Origin: Serratia symbiotica
GTDB taxonomy: Bacteria; Pseudomonadota; Gammaproteobacteria; Enterobacterales; Enterobacteriaceae
Length of the DNA: 64,000 nucleotides
Direction of reading: 5' to 3'
NCBI RefSeq assembly: GCF_000821185.2
Contig: NZ_CP050855.1
Location: forward strand, 310,001 to 374,000
Shown here in pieces: positions 25,349 through 34,930 of the stretch (its first letter is position 1; each line of letters opens with the position of its first letter). The notes below the pieces were generated by a model that saw only the letters and a program-made list of their open reading frames with translations, had not been told where the DNA came from and made no database searches. Position numbers and translations under genes: made by a program.

Positions 25349-26632
25349 ATGGCAGTACCTTCCAGACGCGCCGCAACAGGCGCAGGCCTGTTCGCCTGCT
25401 CTGTAATATTGGCAGGCTGCACCAATACGGCCTCCACCGCGATACCTAATCCAGTGGGCCACTATCAGCAACCCGTGCGTTTTGATGATATTTACCGTAA
25501 TCGCTCACCAGACGTGGTGCGCTATGACCGTTATACGCTTGTCAGCACGCGTCCGGCCGCTGCGCAGCGCGATCCACTCAATCAGATTGTGGAAATTACC
25601 ATGCCGGCGCAGCTGGTCAGCAGCGTCGGTGAGGGATTTCGCTATCTGCTGCTGGAGTCGGGTTATTCACTGTGCTCCGCCACTTCTTCAGCATTTTCGG
25701 CGCTTCTCAGTCGGCCATTACCCGCCGTACAGCGTGACATTGGCCCGCTAAAGCTCAGCGAGGCGTTACAAGTTTTGGCCGGTCTCGCTTGGCGACTGAA
25801 AGTCGACGAAGTTAACCGCGAGGTCTGTTTTGAACTTCGTGATCAGTATCGCAGCTTCTCTGCTCCTGCACAGATCATCACATCACCGACACCGCGCGGC
25901 GTACCCGTAACTCGGACTTCTGGAACCTCTGCCAGTTTGCCGGTTCCGTCTACCGCTGCGGTCGTGGCGTCATCTACTGCACCGTGTAGCCCCATTACCG
26001 GCGAAGCGCTGAACGCATCAGCAGCAACGAAAAAATCCGCGCTTACGCCGCAGAGCCTGGCGGTACCCTCACCGGCGCTCACGGCGGATAAGCTTCCAGT
26101 GTTACAGAGCGCGTCTGGCACAGCGGCGGCAAACATCAGGCCGACATCCGTACTTGCGCCAGCGGTTGGCATCCCTGAGAAAACAGCCCCCGCCTCTATG
26201 GTTCGCTCCTCTGCGGCACAGCTGACGACAGTGAACCCTTTCTCATCCCACCTGGTTCGCCCCGTTACCACGCTGCCACCGCCTCTGCCTGTTGGCAGTC
26301 ATGTCTCGCCGATCTCTCCGACAGGGGCACCGGTAACCGTGCTTCCCGTTGGTCAGACATGGCGTGCAGAGCCAGGCTCCACGCTGAAAGAGACCCTGAC
26401 CCGTTGGGCATCAAAGGCCAACTGCAGCAATGGGGGGAACTGGGTTGTCATCTGGCCTGTGACGCTCGATTATCGCATCGATGCGCCACTGGTTTTTCAC
26501 GGCAACTTTGAGTCGGTGCTGGTGCAGGTCTTTGGCCTTTATCGCAAAGCTGAAAAACCGCTCTTTGCCGAGGCCAGCCGTATTCAGTGCCTGATCTCGG
26601 TAAGCGACACACCTACGGGCGGAGGCCACTGA
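25349..26632 (+). CDS. pilL: PilL-like lipoprotein of ICE type IVb pilus
   Basis: 427 residues. A lipoprotein signal ends in ILAGC (about residue 24). The N-terminal domain (about 35-170) contains ITMPAQLVSSVGEGFRYLLLESGYSL, typical of PilL of SPI-7/PAPI-1 pili; a long Pro/Ser/Ala-rich linker follows; the C-terminal TcpQ-like domain (about 335-425) has WRAEPGSTLKETLTRWASKANC. It probably links the PilN secretin to peptidoglycan. First gene of the pil operon; the ATG at 25349 fits. Confidence 0.8.
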   Translation: MAVPSRRAATGAGLFACSVILAGCTNTASTAIPNPVGHYQQPVRFDDIYRNRSPDVVRYDRYTLVSTRPAAAQRDPLNQIVEITMPAQLVSSVGEGFRYLLLESGYSLCSATSSAFSALLSRPLPAVQRDIGPLKLSEALQVLAGLAWRLKVDEVNREVCFELRDQYRSFSAPAQIITSPTPRGVPVTRTSGTSASLPVPSTAAVVASSTAPCSPITGEALNASAATKKSALTPQSLAVPSPALTADKLPVLQSASGTAAANIRPTSVLAPAVGIPEKTAPASMVRSSAAQLTTVNPFSSHLVRPVTTLPPPLPVGSHVSPISPTGAPVTVLPVGQTWRAEPGSTLKETLTRWASKANCSNGGNWVVIWPVTLDYRIDAPLVFHGNFESVLVQVFGLYRKAEKPLFAEASRIQCLISVSDTPTGGGH

Positions 26633-26633
26633 A

Positions 26634-27077
26634 ATGGGATTCGCCCTGCCAGTATTCGCGCTCTGCCTGTTTATCGCGTTGATGGCCAATGATGCGCAGC
26701 AGCGTTCGGCTGATCACATGCGTTTGTCATTACAGCAGTACCTGCCGGCTCAACTGGCAGCGGATATGCTGCGCACCGCAGCCGCCGTGAATAACTGGCG
26801 ACACGGAAGAACCGTGGCTGATGGCCCTGTTTCACCTGCTCAGACCGGCATGGTGCCGGTACCTGACCCCCGTATTCAAAGCGTTATATACAGTGGTCGC
26901 CTCTGGGTCTGGGTACCTGCCGCTGAGGGCGTTTATAGCGCGCTCAGCGCGCAGTCCGTGACCTCAGCGCTGGCACTGACAGTCAGCGAAGGTCGACTCA
27001 GAATGGCCGATGGCACCGACATGAACCTGGCTCTGCCGTCCAGCGTCACGGAGGGCAGCATTGTTTACCTCAACTAA
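26634..27077 (+). CDS. pilM: PilM, type IVb pilus accessory protein
   Basis: 147 residues with one N-terminal membrane segment (GFALPVFALCLFIALM) and a periplasmic part containing ADMLRTAAAVNNWRH and VYSGRLWVWVPAAEGVYSAL-type strands. It matches PilM of the R64/SPI-7 pilus in size and position. Exact role unknown; pilN lies 20 bases downstream. Confidence 0.75.
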   Translation: MGFALPVFALCLFIALMANDAQQRSADHMRLSLQQYLPAQLAADMLRTAAAVNNWRHGRTVADGPVSPAQTGMVPVPDPRIQSVIYSGRLWVWVPAAEGVYSALSAQSVTSALALTVSEGRLRMADGTDMNLALPSSVTEGSIVYLN

Positions 27078-27096
27078 CAGAATCAAGGATCTACGG

Positions 27097-28755
27097 ATGC
27101 CGCGCCTACCTTTCTGCCTGACAATGCTTGCCGCCACGCTCGCGCTGTCATCATGTTCACTGAATGAAATCAATAAAATGGACAAAGAGGCCATGGGTCA
27201 GGCTAACACCGCTCAGCGTGTTCTGCATAGCCAGCAGGCCGTGTCACAGCCCTCGGTGATCTGGTCTGATAAGCCGTGGGTTAACCTGCAGCCGGTTACA
27301 CCCGTGGTGTCCACGCCAGATGAAAAAAATCTCCCTGCCTGTCAGATAACCATTAACCGTCCTGACGGCATCTCATTGCCTGAACTGGGGCAGCGGGTCA
27401 CGGCACTCTGCGGCGTGCGCGTATCTATAACGCCGGATGCAATTGCTGCACTCGGCAACGTGACCAGCGGTAGCGTCATCACCTCGCAGATGGGTAGCCA
27501 ACTGCCCGCGCCAGACGATAATGGTCGAATACCCCTGTCGCAGATGGGTGGGGCTACTGCTCGGCAGAGTGTTTCGCTTATCCATGGTCTGAAGTATCAG
27601 GGCGATATTCGCGGCCTGCTGGACATGGCCGCCAGTGGCCTGGGGCTTTCATGGCGCAGCGATAGCAACGGCATCTATTTCTATCAGTTAGATACGCGTA
27701 CGTTCCAGCTCGTTATCCTTAACACCAAAATAAACAGCAGCGCCTCGATCACCTCCGGCTCCGGCAACCAACTGGGTAGCGGCGGCGGCTCGACAGGAGG
27801 GACCACGGGCGACGTCAGTTCGAACCAGAAAACGGACTACGGCATGAACAGTGATCTGTATGCAGATATCCGTAAGACCATCGAGCAGATGGTGACACCG
27901 AAAACCGGTCGTTTCTGGCTGTCAGACGCCACCGGTACGCTGAGCGTCACCGATACCCCGGATGTGCTGGAGCGCATTGGCCGCTATATCGAATACCAGA
28001 ACAAGGTGCTGAGCCGCCAGGTACAGCTCAATATCCAGATTGTCAGCGTCAGTCAAACCCATAACGAGCAACTGGGGCTGGATTGGGGGCTGGTCTATAA
28101 ATCGCTGCATAGCTTTGGAGCCATCCTGACTGGCTCTATGGTGAATACCTCTTCTTCCGCAGCCAGCGCTGGCATTTCGATTCTGGACACCGCAACCGGC
28201 AGCGCCGCGAAGTTTTCTGGCTCCAGTCTGTTGATTAAGGCTTTGTCAGAACAGGGCAACGTCAGCATGGCGCTGAACCAGACCGACCCCACCGCGAACC
28301 TGACCCCCGTTGCTTATCAGCTTTCCAGTCAGAGGGGGATATTGTCCAGTTCCAGCTCCACCGCCACCGCGAATGTCGGTGTCACGTCTTCCATGACCAC
28401 CACCACCCTCACTACTGGCCTGTTCATGACCATGTTGCCATTTATTCAGGAGAGCGGCGATGTACAGCTGCAGTTTGCCTTCAGCTACACCAGTCCGCCA
28501 AAGATTGAGAGTTTCATCAGTCAGGATGGCAACACCCGTAACGATCTGCCCACTACTTCTACCGAGGGGCTGGCCCGCAAGGTCAACCTCCGTTCTGGAC
28601 AGACTCTGGTTCTGACCGGCTCCGAACAGCAGAACGTGTCATCCGACAAGCGGGGCACGTTTACGCCGGGCAACTTTATCCTGGGGGGAGGCCAGAACGG
28701 CTCACGCGGGCGTACCACGCTGGTCATCATGATCACCCCCGTTCTGTTGAGGTAG
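27097..28755 (+). CDS. pilN: PilN, outer-membrane secretin of type IVb pilus
   Basis: 552 residues. A lipoprotein signal ends in ALSSC (about residue 20). The N-domains (about 80-240) include KYQGDIRGLLDMAASGLGLSW; the secretin domain (about 320-552) has VQLNIQIVSVSQTHNEQLGLDWG and ends with VNLRSGQTLVLTGSEQQ and TTLVIMITPVLLR. It forms the pore through which the pilus exits. ATG at 27097 is preferred over 27061, since AAGGAT precedes it and the signal peptide starts there. Confidence 0.88.
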   Translation: MPRLPFCLTMLAATLALSSCSLNEINKMDKEAMGQANTAQRVLHSQQAVSQPSVIWSDKPWVNLQPVTPVVSTPDEKNLPACQITINRPDGISLPELGQRVTALCGVRVSITPDAIAALGNVTSGSVITSQMGSQLPAPDDNGRIPLSQMGGATARQSVSLIHGLKYQGDIRGLLDMAASGLGLSWRSDSNGIYFYQLDTRTFQLVILNTKINSSASITSGSGNQLGSGGGSTGGTTGDVSSNQKTDYGMNSDLYADIRKTIEQMVTPKTGRFWLSDATGTLSVTDTPDVLERIGRYIEYQNKVLSRQVQLNIQIVSVSQTHNEQLGLDWGLVYKSLHSFGAILTGSMVNTSSSAASAGISILDTATGSAAKFSGSSLLIKALSEQGNVSMALNQTDPTANLTPVAYQLSSQRGILSSSSSTATANVGVTSSMTTTTLTTGLFMTMLPFIQESGDVQLQFAFSYTSPPKIESFISQDGNTRNDLPTTSTEGLARKVNLRSGQTLVLTGSEQQNVSSDKRGTFTPGNFILGGGQNGSRGRTTLVIMITPVLLR

Positions 28756-28757
28756 CC

Positions 28758-30038
28758 ATGTTTTTACGTAGAAGATCAGCCCTGCGCCCCGGGGTGAAGA
28801 TTTTTCATCGCCGTCGTGACTGGATAGCGGGCCTACGCTGGGAGCCGCTGCGGGGCAATGTTTCGTTTCTGATGTGTGGAAAAAAATACCCAGATACGCA
28901 CGGTATTGTCGTTGGCCGACGTATTGCGGCGATGGCGGGATTCGTCTCACCGGGACGCGTGCGCCGCAGCATGTACTCCCTGGCCGTGGCATTCCAACTG
29001 GCTGAAGGCGAGAATGCCTGGGGGATTTACCGCCTGAGCCGGGAACAGGATCTGTGGGTATTTCTTGCAGTCAGCGGCGGGCAGCTCTCTGTCATGGGTG
29101 ACGTGACAGGCTCGCGTGCTTTCGTGGAGTCTGCCGCGCAGAACTTTTTGCGTTTCAACGATGCCGATGCGCCGGGGCGGCGCTGTGCGGCAACGGCGGA
29201 TGATGGAAAAGACGCCACGCAGTTGACCGATAGACTTACCCGGCCTCAGCTTAGGCGTTGCCGGCTGCGTAAGCGCCTGACGTCTGCCGCCGTTCTCTTG
29301 TCTGTAGTCGTGATCACGGCGATATCTGTTGCTGGCGCTTACTGGCATGACACTGTGCAGCAGAAAGCTGAACAGGCAGCTGCGATGGCCGCTTTTCGCG
29401 CCCGGCAGGCGATGACACGTGAAAAACCGGTCACGCCGGTGCGTGCACCACATCCATGGGTTTCTCAGCCGTCGGTACAGGCGTTGCTCAGCCATTGCTG
29501 GCTGACTCGTGCACCGCTTTATGCATCGGTTGCCGGCTGGCGCTTTGATGACGGTGAGTGTGTGCCGCAAGGCCTTCGCCTACGCTATGTTGCCATGCCG
29601 GGCTCTACCGTGGAGGATTTCTCCCGGCGTGCCCGTGAGTTGCTTGGTCACGCCGCAATATTTAACCTTCAGGAAGGCGGCAAAAGAGGCGATGTTTTTA
29701 TCCCTTTCCCTAAAACGTTTGCACCGGATCTTGGGGAGGAAGCTTTACCCAGTGCAGATGCTCAGCTGATGCGCTTTATCTCCCACCTGCAGCGGCGCAA
29801 CCTGGATGTGACGTTTACCGAAGTCAGGCCGCCAGCTGTTGCACCGGGACAGGTTCAGTTCACCCCGATTCAGGACTGGCGAGAGTTTACCTTCTCAATC
29901 AGCGCACGCCTGCAGCCGGAACGGCTGCTGCAGGGCTTCGATGCCTCCGGGCTTCGCCTGACAAGCGTGTCGCTCACCATGAGCCCGCAGGGGCAGTTTC
30001 ACTACACCATCAAGGGGAGCATTTATGCGCAGAACTGA
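28758..30038 (+). CDS. pilO: PilO, type IVb pilus biogenesis protein
   Basis: 426 residues. The N-terminal cytoplasmic domain (to about 175) has WIAGLRWEPLRGN; a membrane segment follows (about 178-198, AVLLSVVVITAISVAGAYW); the rest is periplasmic. PilO of R64-type pili is an inner-membrane platform component. Starts 2 bases after pilN; the pilP start lies inside its end. Confidence 0.8.
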   Translation: MFLRRRSALRPGVKIFHRRRDWIAGLRWEPLRGNVSFLMCGKKYPDTHGIVVGRRIAAMAGFVSPGRVRRSMYSLAVAFQLAEGENAWGIYRLSREQDLWVFLAVSGGQLSVMGDVTGSRAFVESAAQNFLRFNDADAPGRRCAATADDGKDATQLTDRLTRPQLRRCRLRKRLTSAAVLLSVVVITAISVAGAYWHDTVQQKAEQAAAMAAFRARQAMTREKPVTPVRAPHPWVSQPSVQALLSHCWLTRAPLYASVAGWRFDDGECVPQGLRLRYVAMPGSTVEDFSRRARELLGHAAIFNLQEGGKRGDVFIPFPKTFAPDLGEEALPSADAQLMRFISHLQRRNLDVTFTEVRPPAVAPGQVQFTPIQDWREFTFSISARLQPERLLQGFDASGLRLTSVSLTMSPQGQFHYTIKGSIYAQN

Positions 30039-30510
30039 CTCTGTCCGCTACCGCCTGTTCCTGTCTGTGTTGTTCAGTGGACGGGTGTTGGCAGTAGATG
30101 CACTGCCTCCAAACGTCACGATCGGCGAACTTGAGGCTGCACAGGCACGCAATCTCATTTTGGAGCAGAAGGTGCAGACCGCCCGTTTGCAGCAACAGCT
30201 TCGCGAGAGTGAGTTTCCGCAGTCTCCGAACCGTAATTATCTGGCCAACTCACTGCAACCTTCCGCCCCGCTGATGGCGTTGCCGACAACAGCGCATGCT
30301 TCTGACACCTCAGCAGATAAATTGCGAGACAGCGTTCGGTTGCAGGAAATTTATGGTCGCGGCACGCAGCTCCGTGCGCGCATTGTCCTGCCCGACGGTG
30401 GCGTGACAGAAGTCGTAAAAGGTGACCAGATCCCTGGTACGTCAAAACGTGTCATAGAGATCACGGCTACGGTCGTGCGCCTCAGCGACAACTCCGACCT
30501 GTCCTTCTGA
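30025..30510 (+). CDS. pilP: PilP, type IVb pilus protein
   Basis: 161 residues with a signal peptide (RLFLSVLFSGRVLAVDA) and an initial helix TIGELEAAQARNLILEQKVQTARLQQQL. The C-terminal beta-rich part (LRARIVLPDGGVTEVVKGDQIPGT) resembles PilP/GspC-like domains that connect platform and secretin. Overlaps pilO by 14 bases. Confidence 0.8.
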   Translation: MRRTDSVRYRLFLSVLFSGRVLAVDALPPNVTIGELEAAQARNLILEQKVQTARLQQQLRESEFPQSPNRNYLANSLQPSAPLMALPTTAHASDTSADKLRDSVRLQEIYGRGTQLRARIVLPDGGVTEVVKGDQIPGTSKRVIEITATVVRLSDNSDLSF

Positions 30511-30517
30511 GGTGATC

Positions 30518-32092
30518 ATGACACCCGATAAAGACATCATGGAGTTTGTATTCGTTGAACGGTACCCTACCCGTGGTGTGATACTGCTTGTCGACGGCAA
30601 CCGGCGCAAAGAGGCGGCCATTCAGCGCTGGGTGATGGATGTTACGCGCGCGTATCCTGGTGCAAAAACAGAGTTTGTGTCACTGAGTGAGCTCAATCGC
30701 CGCAGGGAGGCTTCCGAACGTCAGGGGTATGGACTGAGCCAGGGTGTCAGCGAAGCCGATCTAAAAAGCCGCGACGTCAGCGTTTCGCAGGATAAGGTCA
30801 TCAGCTATTTCAAGTTGGCACAAGAGTTCAATGCTTCTGATATTCATCTCGAAATCAGTGCCGACCGACGACTCACCATTGTGCAGTTGCGTATTCACGG
30901 TGAGCTGGAAGTCGTGGATGAGGTTAAATATGAAGAAGGCCTGACGCTGGCTTCAACCATATATATCTCAATGTGTGATGTACGTGAGCAGTCATTCTTT
31001 GCTGGCCGTGAGCAGTCTGGCCGCATTGATGCCAAATTTGCGCGGCGCGCCGGTCTTTTTGGTACCCGCTACGAGCACCGTCCAACACCGGATGGACTGA
31101 TTGTGGTCATGCGTACCATCCCCGATGACGGCGATAACGTGCCGACGTTGCAACAGTTGGGTTTTCTTGCCGAGCAAATCAGCCTCATCATGCGGATCCT
31201 GCGACTCCCGGAAGGGATGGTGCTGTTAACCGGTCCAACGGGATCGGGGAAAAGCGCCACGCTACGGGTGTTTAGCGATATCTGGCTTAACCTTACCGGT
31301 GGAAAGAAACGCCTGCTGACGCTAGAAAACCCGCCTGAGGGGCGCATCCGTGGTGCCATTCAGACGCCCGTAATGCCGGAGGATAATTCACCTGAGGCCA
31401 TCAGTCGCGCCTGGAGTAATGCCAACGCTTCGGCGCTGCGTCTCGATCCTGACGCCATCCTGACGGGTGAAATGCGCGACCTTCATTCACTGATAGCCGC
31501 TATCTATGCCAGTGAAACGGGACATGCGCTATTCTCGACCCTGCATACGCAGAGCGCGATCGGGGCGCTGCGTCGCATGGAGCACTTTGGCGTAGACCGT
31601 CATCTCATTGCGGACGCGTCACTTGTTACAGGTCTTGTAGGTCAGCGACTTGTCCCACTGCTATGTGAAAAATGCCGTATCCCCTGGGTAGAAAAAGCCC
31701 CTGAGCTTGCGAGTGATATTCGCACCCGCCTGGAAAGATACTGCACCGTTGAAGGGGGCTGTGAGCCCGGCAAGCTGTATTTTCGCAACCACGAAGGGTG
31801 TGACCATTGTCGTAAGACAATCCCGCTGACTGGCCGCATCATCAGCCGTGGTGTGACAGGTCGCACGGCCATTGCAGAGGTTGTACGCACTGATGCCCGC
31901 CTGATGCAGCTCTGGCTTTCGCACGGCCCGGCAGTTGCCCGGCAGCACTGGATAAACCAGGGGGGCATCACCCGCCGTATGCACCTGATGCGCTATCTGA
32001 CGGAGGGGCGCGTCGATCCGCTGGAAGGTGATCTCATCTGCCCGCTGGATGAAGACGACCTCATGAAGTGTGAGGTGCCGGATGGCTGCTAA
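30518..32092 (+). CDS. pilQ: PilQ, pilus assembly ATPase
   Basis: 524 residues, GspE/PilB superfamily. Walker A is GPTGSGKSAT (239-248); LTLENPPEGRIRG and LDPDAILTGEMRD form the Asp/Walker B boxes; FSTLHTQSAIGALRRM is the His box. Two Cys pairs (LCEKC, GCDHC) in the C-terminal third form a zinc site. It powers pilin assembly at the inner membrane. The ATG at 30518 with AGG six bases upstream is preferred over the GTG at 30512. Confidence 0.9.
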   Translation: MTPDKDIMEFVFVERYPTRGVILLVDGNRRKEAAIQRWVMDVTRAYPGAKTEFVSLSELNRRREASERQGYGLSQGVSEADLKSRDVSVSQDKVISYFKLAQEFNASDIHLEISADRRLTIVQLRIHGELEVVDEVKYEEGLTLASTIYISMCDVREQSFFAGREQSGRIDAKFARRAGLFGTRYEHRPTPDGLIVVMRTIPDDGDNVPTLQQLGFLAEQISLIMRILRLPEGMVLLTGPTGSGKSATLRVFSDIWLNLTGGKKRLLTLENPPEGRIRGAIQTPVMPEDNSPEAISRAWSNANASALRLDPDAILTGEMRDLHSLIAAIYASETGHALFSTLHTQSAIGALRRMEHFGVDRHLIADASLVTGLVGQRLVPLLCEKCRIPWVEKAPELASDIRTRLERYCTVEGGCEPGKLYFRNHEGCDHCRKTIPLTGRIISRGVTGRTAIAEVVRTDARLMQLWLSHGPAVARQHWINQGGITRRMHLMRYLTEGRVDPLEGDLICPLDEDDLMKCEVPDGC

Positions 32093-33197
32093 CCCCCTTT
32101 TTTATCCCACCCGTGACATGTCACTGCCAGAAAGGGCGCGCTATCGGCTGGTAAGGGCCACCTTCTCCGGCCAGTATCGGCAGCCATTCTATGAAACCCT
32201 GCGCTTCCTGTTGGAAAACCGCAAGGCGCTGAAGGACGCGCTTACCATGATAGGTGACGTCCATACTGATTTCGGTACCCGCTGGCATCCGTATCACGAA
32301 CTGGTGCAGGACTGCGTAGAAGGCCTAAAGGACAACCGCCCGGGTCGTGCCCTGCAGGATGTGCTGGCCGTCTGGGCACCGGTTGAGGAGGCGGCACTCA
32401 TTAGCGCTGGCATGGAGACCGGCAGCATTCCCCGTGCGCTGATGCAGGCCGATAAGCTTATCGTCGCGCGTCGGCGCATACTGACGCAGGTGATATTCGC
32501 CTCTGTCTTCCCAACTGCGCTCGTCATCTTGAGCGCTGGTCTGCTCAGCGTCAACAATCTTGCCCTGGTGCCCTCCATGAGCAAAATCTCAGATCCCGAA
32601 CGCTGGACCGGGGCGCTCGGGATGATGAACGGGGTGGCACAGTGGACCGGTGATTGGGGCATGATGGCGGCAGGTGCCACGGCAGGTATTATGTTGCTGG
32701 CCTTCTGGTCACTGCCGCGTTGGCGCGGCAGGCTAAGACGCGTTGCTGATTACCTGTTGCCCTGGTCGGTTTACAGTGATCTGCAGGGCGCTGTTTTCTT
32801 GATGAATATTGGTGCCCTGCTGGGGGCTGGTGTACCGGAGCTGAAAGGCCTTCAAACGCTGCACGGCTTCGCCTCACCCTGGCTTCAGGAGCGCATTGAG
32901 GCAGCGATGGATTGCATGAGCGAAGGCAATTCGCTTGGACTTGCACTGCGCAATAGCGGCTATGACTTCCCCAGCCGGGAAGCGGTAAATTATCTCTCAC
33001 TTCTTGATGAAGGCGACAGTGCGGCGGATCTCATCAGCAACTACGCCGACCGATGGCTAGAGCAGGCACTGTCACGTGTGGCGCGCCGCGCCAATGTCAC
33101 CAAACTTTTTTCCCTGGTTCTGATTATGAGTTTCTTCTTACTCATCCTGCAGATGGTGATGCAGATTCAGGAGATGAACACTTTCAACGTACAATAA
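32082..33197 (+). CDS. pilR: PilR, inner-membrane platform protein
   Basis: 371 residues, GspF/PilC family. Two repeats of cytoplasmic helices and membrane segments: VIFASVFPTALVILSAGLL (about 145), WGMMAAGATAGIMLLAFW (about 200) and LVLIMSFFLLILQMVMQI near the end. ISAGMETGSIPRAL is a family motif. Works with PilQ. ATG at 32082 with GAGGTG upstream; overlaps the pilQ end. Confidence 0.88.
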   Translation: MAANPLFYPTRDMSLPERARYRLVRATFSGQYRQPFYETLRFLLENRKALKDALTMIGDVHTDFGTRWHPYHELVQDCVEGLKDNRPGRALQDVLAVWAPVEEAALISAGMETGSIPRALMQADKLIVARRRILTQVIFASVFPTALVILSAGLLSVNNLALVPSMSKISDPERWTGALGMMNGVAQWTGDWGMMAAGATAGIMLLAFWSLPRWRGRLRRVADYLLPWSVYSDLQGAVFLMNIGALLGAGVPELKGLQTLHGFASPWLQERIEAAMDCMSEGNSLGLALRNSGYDFPSREAVNYLSLLDEGDSAADLISNYADRWLEQALSRVARRANVTKLFSLVLIMSFFLLILQMVMQIQEMNTFNVQ

Positions 33198-33206
33198 GGA
33201 ACAACC

Positions 33207-33800
33207 ATGTTAGTTCAGACATCAGATCGTCATCAGCCAAAGCCCGACCGTGGATGGGGCATTCTTGAACACGGCAGCATTGCCCTTGTAACAATTGTAG
33301 TACTTGCCATTGTGGGAGCCATGGTATGGGGATTGTGGGGGAAAAAGTCTGTCGCGGTGGAAACATCAAATCTCCAGGCCATCGTGACGAATGCTCAGCA
33401 GCTTAAACAGGGCCAGGGCGGGTATAACTTTACCAGCGGTACCACCATGACCGGCACGCTGATTCAAATCGGCGGTGCCCCGAAGGGGATGACTGTTCAG
33501 GGAACAACCAGTTCCGGCACTGCAACGCTCTGGAACAGCTACGGTGGTCAGGTTGTCATTGCCCCGGTAGCCGCGAACGGATTCAACAATGGCTTTTCGG
33601 TTACCTCGCATAAAGTCCCCCAGGCAGACTGTATCGCGATTGCCACGCAGCTCGGTTCCGCAGGTGCCTTTAGCGCGATTACCATCAACAGCACGGCATA
33701 CAATGATGGCGTCGTCAGCACCGAACTTGCCGGCAAGGCCTGTTCATCTGACACGGGAATGACCGGTAACAACACGCTCGTTTTTATCCATAATGGTTGA
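33207..33800 (+). CDS. pilS: PilS, major type IVb prepilin
   Basis: 197 residues. The leader ends at Gly16, and the mature protein begins WGILEHGSIALVTIVVLAIV: the fifth mature residue is the conserved Glu21 and the hydrophobic assembly helix follows. Two cysteines (ADCIA, KACSSD) in the C-terminal half form the probable D-region disulphide. Processed by PilU. ATG at 33207, with AAGGA upstream. Confidence 0.9.
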   Translation: MLVQTSDRHQPKPDRGWGILEHGSIALVTIVVLAIVGAMVWGLWGKKSVAVETSNLQAIVTNAQQLKQGQGGYNFTSGTTMTGTLIQIGGAPKGMTVQGTTSSGTATLWNSYGGQVVIAPVAANGFNNGFSVTSHKVPQADCIAIATQLGSAGAFSAITINSTAYNDGVVSTELAGKACSSDTGMTGNNTLVFIHNG

Positions 33801-34281
33801 TGACATGCTGCGCCTGTTTGCTGTTCCGCTGATAATTTTGTTCTGCCCCCATGCGGGGGCATTCTGCTTTGAGGCGGCAGGCGCAAAATACCATATTGAT
33901 CCACTTCTCATAAAAGCTATCGCTATTGGTGAAAGCACCCTGCATGCAGAAATTACCAATACAAATAGTGATAAAAAATCTGGCCGCGCACTGAGTATCG
34001 ATTACGGGCTGATGCAGGTGAACTCCACGCATATCCCGAGGTTGATTGCGCTGGGCTATATTGGCAGTGCGCAGGAACTGCTGACCCGTCCCTGCCTGAA
34101 TGTACAAATCGGGACATGGATCCTGGCGAAACATTTTCAGGTCTGTGGCATCAGTTGGAACTGCCTCGGCTCTTACAACGCCGGTTTTCGTAAAGACCGA
34201 CATGAAACCCGTGAGTCTTATGCCAACCGTATTTACGCTATCTACCGCAGACTTTTGCATCAGGAACGGGAAATTAAATGA
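33793..34281 (+). CDS. pilT: PilT, lytic transglycosylase of the pilus operon
   Basis: 162 residues with a signal peptide (FAVPLIILFCPHAGA) and a lytic transglycosylase (SLT) domain: KYHIDPLLIKAIAIGES with the catalytic Glu, YGLMQVNS and LGSYNAGF. It opens peptidoglycan for the pilus; this is not the retraction ATPase also called PilT elsewhere. Overlaps pilS by 8 bases; an alternative ATG lies at 33805. Confidence 0.88.
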   Translation: MVDDMLRLFAVPLIILFCPHAGAFCFEAAGAKYHIDPLLIKAIAIGESTLHAEITNTNSDKKSGRALSIDYGLMQVNSTHIPRLIALGYIGSAQELLTRPCLNVQIGTWILAKHFQVCGISWNCLGSYNAGFRKDRHETRESYANRIYAIYRRLLHQEREIK

Positions 34282-34925
34282 TGACGCTGCTGACGCTGAG
34301 TATGCCGTGGCCCTATCTGGTGGTCATTTATCCGCTTTGCCTGCTCGCCTTTCATGTGATGGCACAGCAGGTTCGCGCTACGCTTGTGACGTTTGCGTCG
34401 TGGAATGACTGCATCACAGCCGTGATCATCTGGCTGTATGCCGCCGCGGCAACAGGCATGATAATGGCACCGGTGCCTGCCGTAGAACGTTTGATCCCCC
34501 TGCTGCTCAGCCTGTTTCTGTTTCGTATGACGCTCACTGACGCCCTGACGGGATTTCTGCCACGTGAAATGACAGTGAGCTGCCTGCTGGCAGGCATGAT
34601 AGCGGCTCTCGGCGTGCCAGGGTTTTGGGAGCACTCATTGTCTTCAGCCTCTGCACTGTTGATATTCGGCGGTTGGCGTTTTGTGGCCTCAAAACTGTCC
34701 GGTCAGGAGGCCATCGGACTGGGAGATATGTGGTTGGCTGGCGGCATCTGTGCCTGGCTTGGTGGCCTGGGACTGTATGCGCTGCTTACCGGCGTAGTGC
34801 TTTTTGTACTGTGGCAGTTGTCAGTGCGCCGTACTACCGAGGGTGGACCGATGGGACCCTGGCTTTGTGCCGGTGCACTTGTCTTGACTCTGTTTACGCT
34901 TTATCAGCCCCTGATAACATGGTGA
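34278..34925 (+). CDS. pilU: PilU, prepilin peptidase
   Basis: 215 residues, mostly membrane. The two catalytic aspartates are visible in LTDALTGFLPREM and GLGDMWLAGG. It lacks the N-terminal cysteine-rich methylase domain of larger PilD enzymes, as usual for R64-type PilU. It cleaves PilS, probably PilV, at the G-W junction. Overlaps neighbours at both ends. Confidence 0.88.
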   Translation: MMTLLTLSMPWPYLVVIYPLCLLAFHVMAQQVRATLVTFASWNDCITAVIIWLYAAAATGMIMAPVPAVERLIPLLLSLFLFRMTLTDALTGFLPREMTVSCLLAGMIAALGVPGFWEHSLSSASALLIFGGWRFVASKLSGQEAIGLGDMWLAGGICAWLGGLGLYALLTGVVLFVLWQLSVRRTTEGGPMGPWLCAGALVLTLFTLYQPLITW

Positions 34926-34930
34926 CTCTG

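Noticed and set aside
34625..34918. N-terminal extension of PilV into pilU
   Set aside because: The extension lies in another frame of pilU and lacks prepilin features; the prepilin leader starts at 34919 or 34931.
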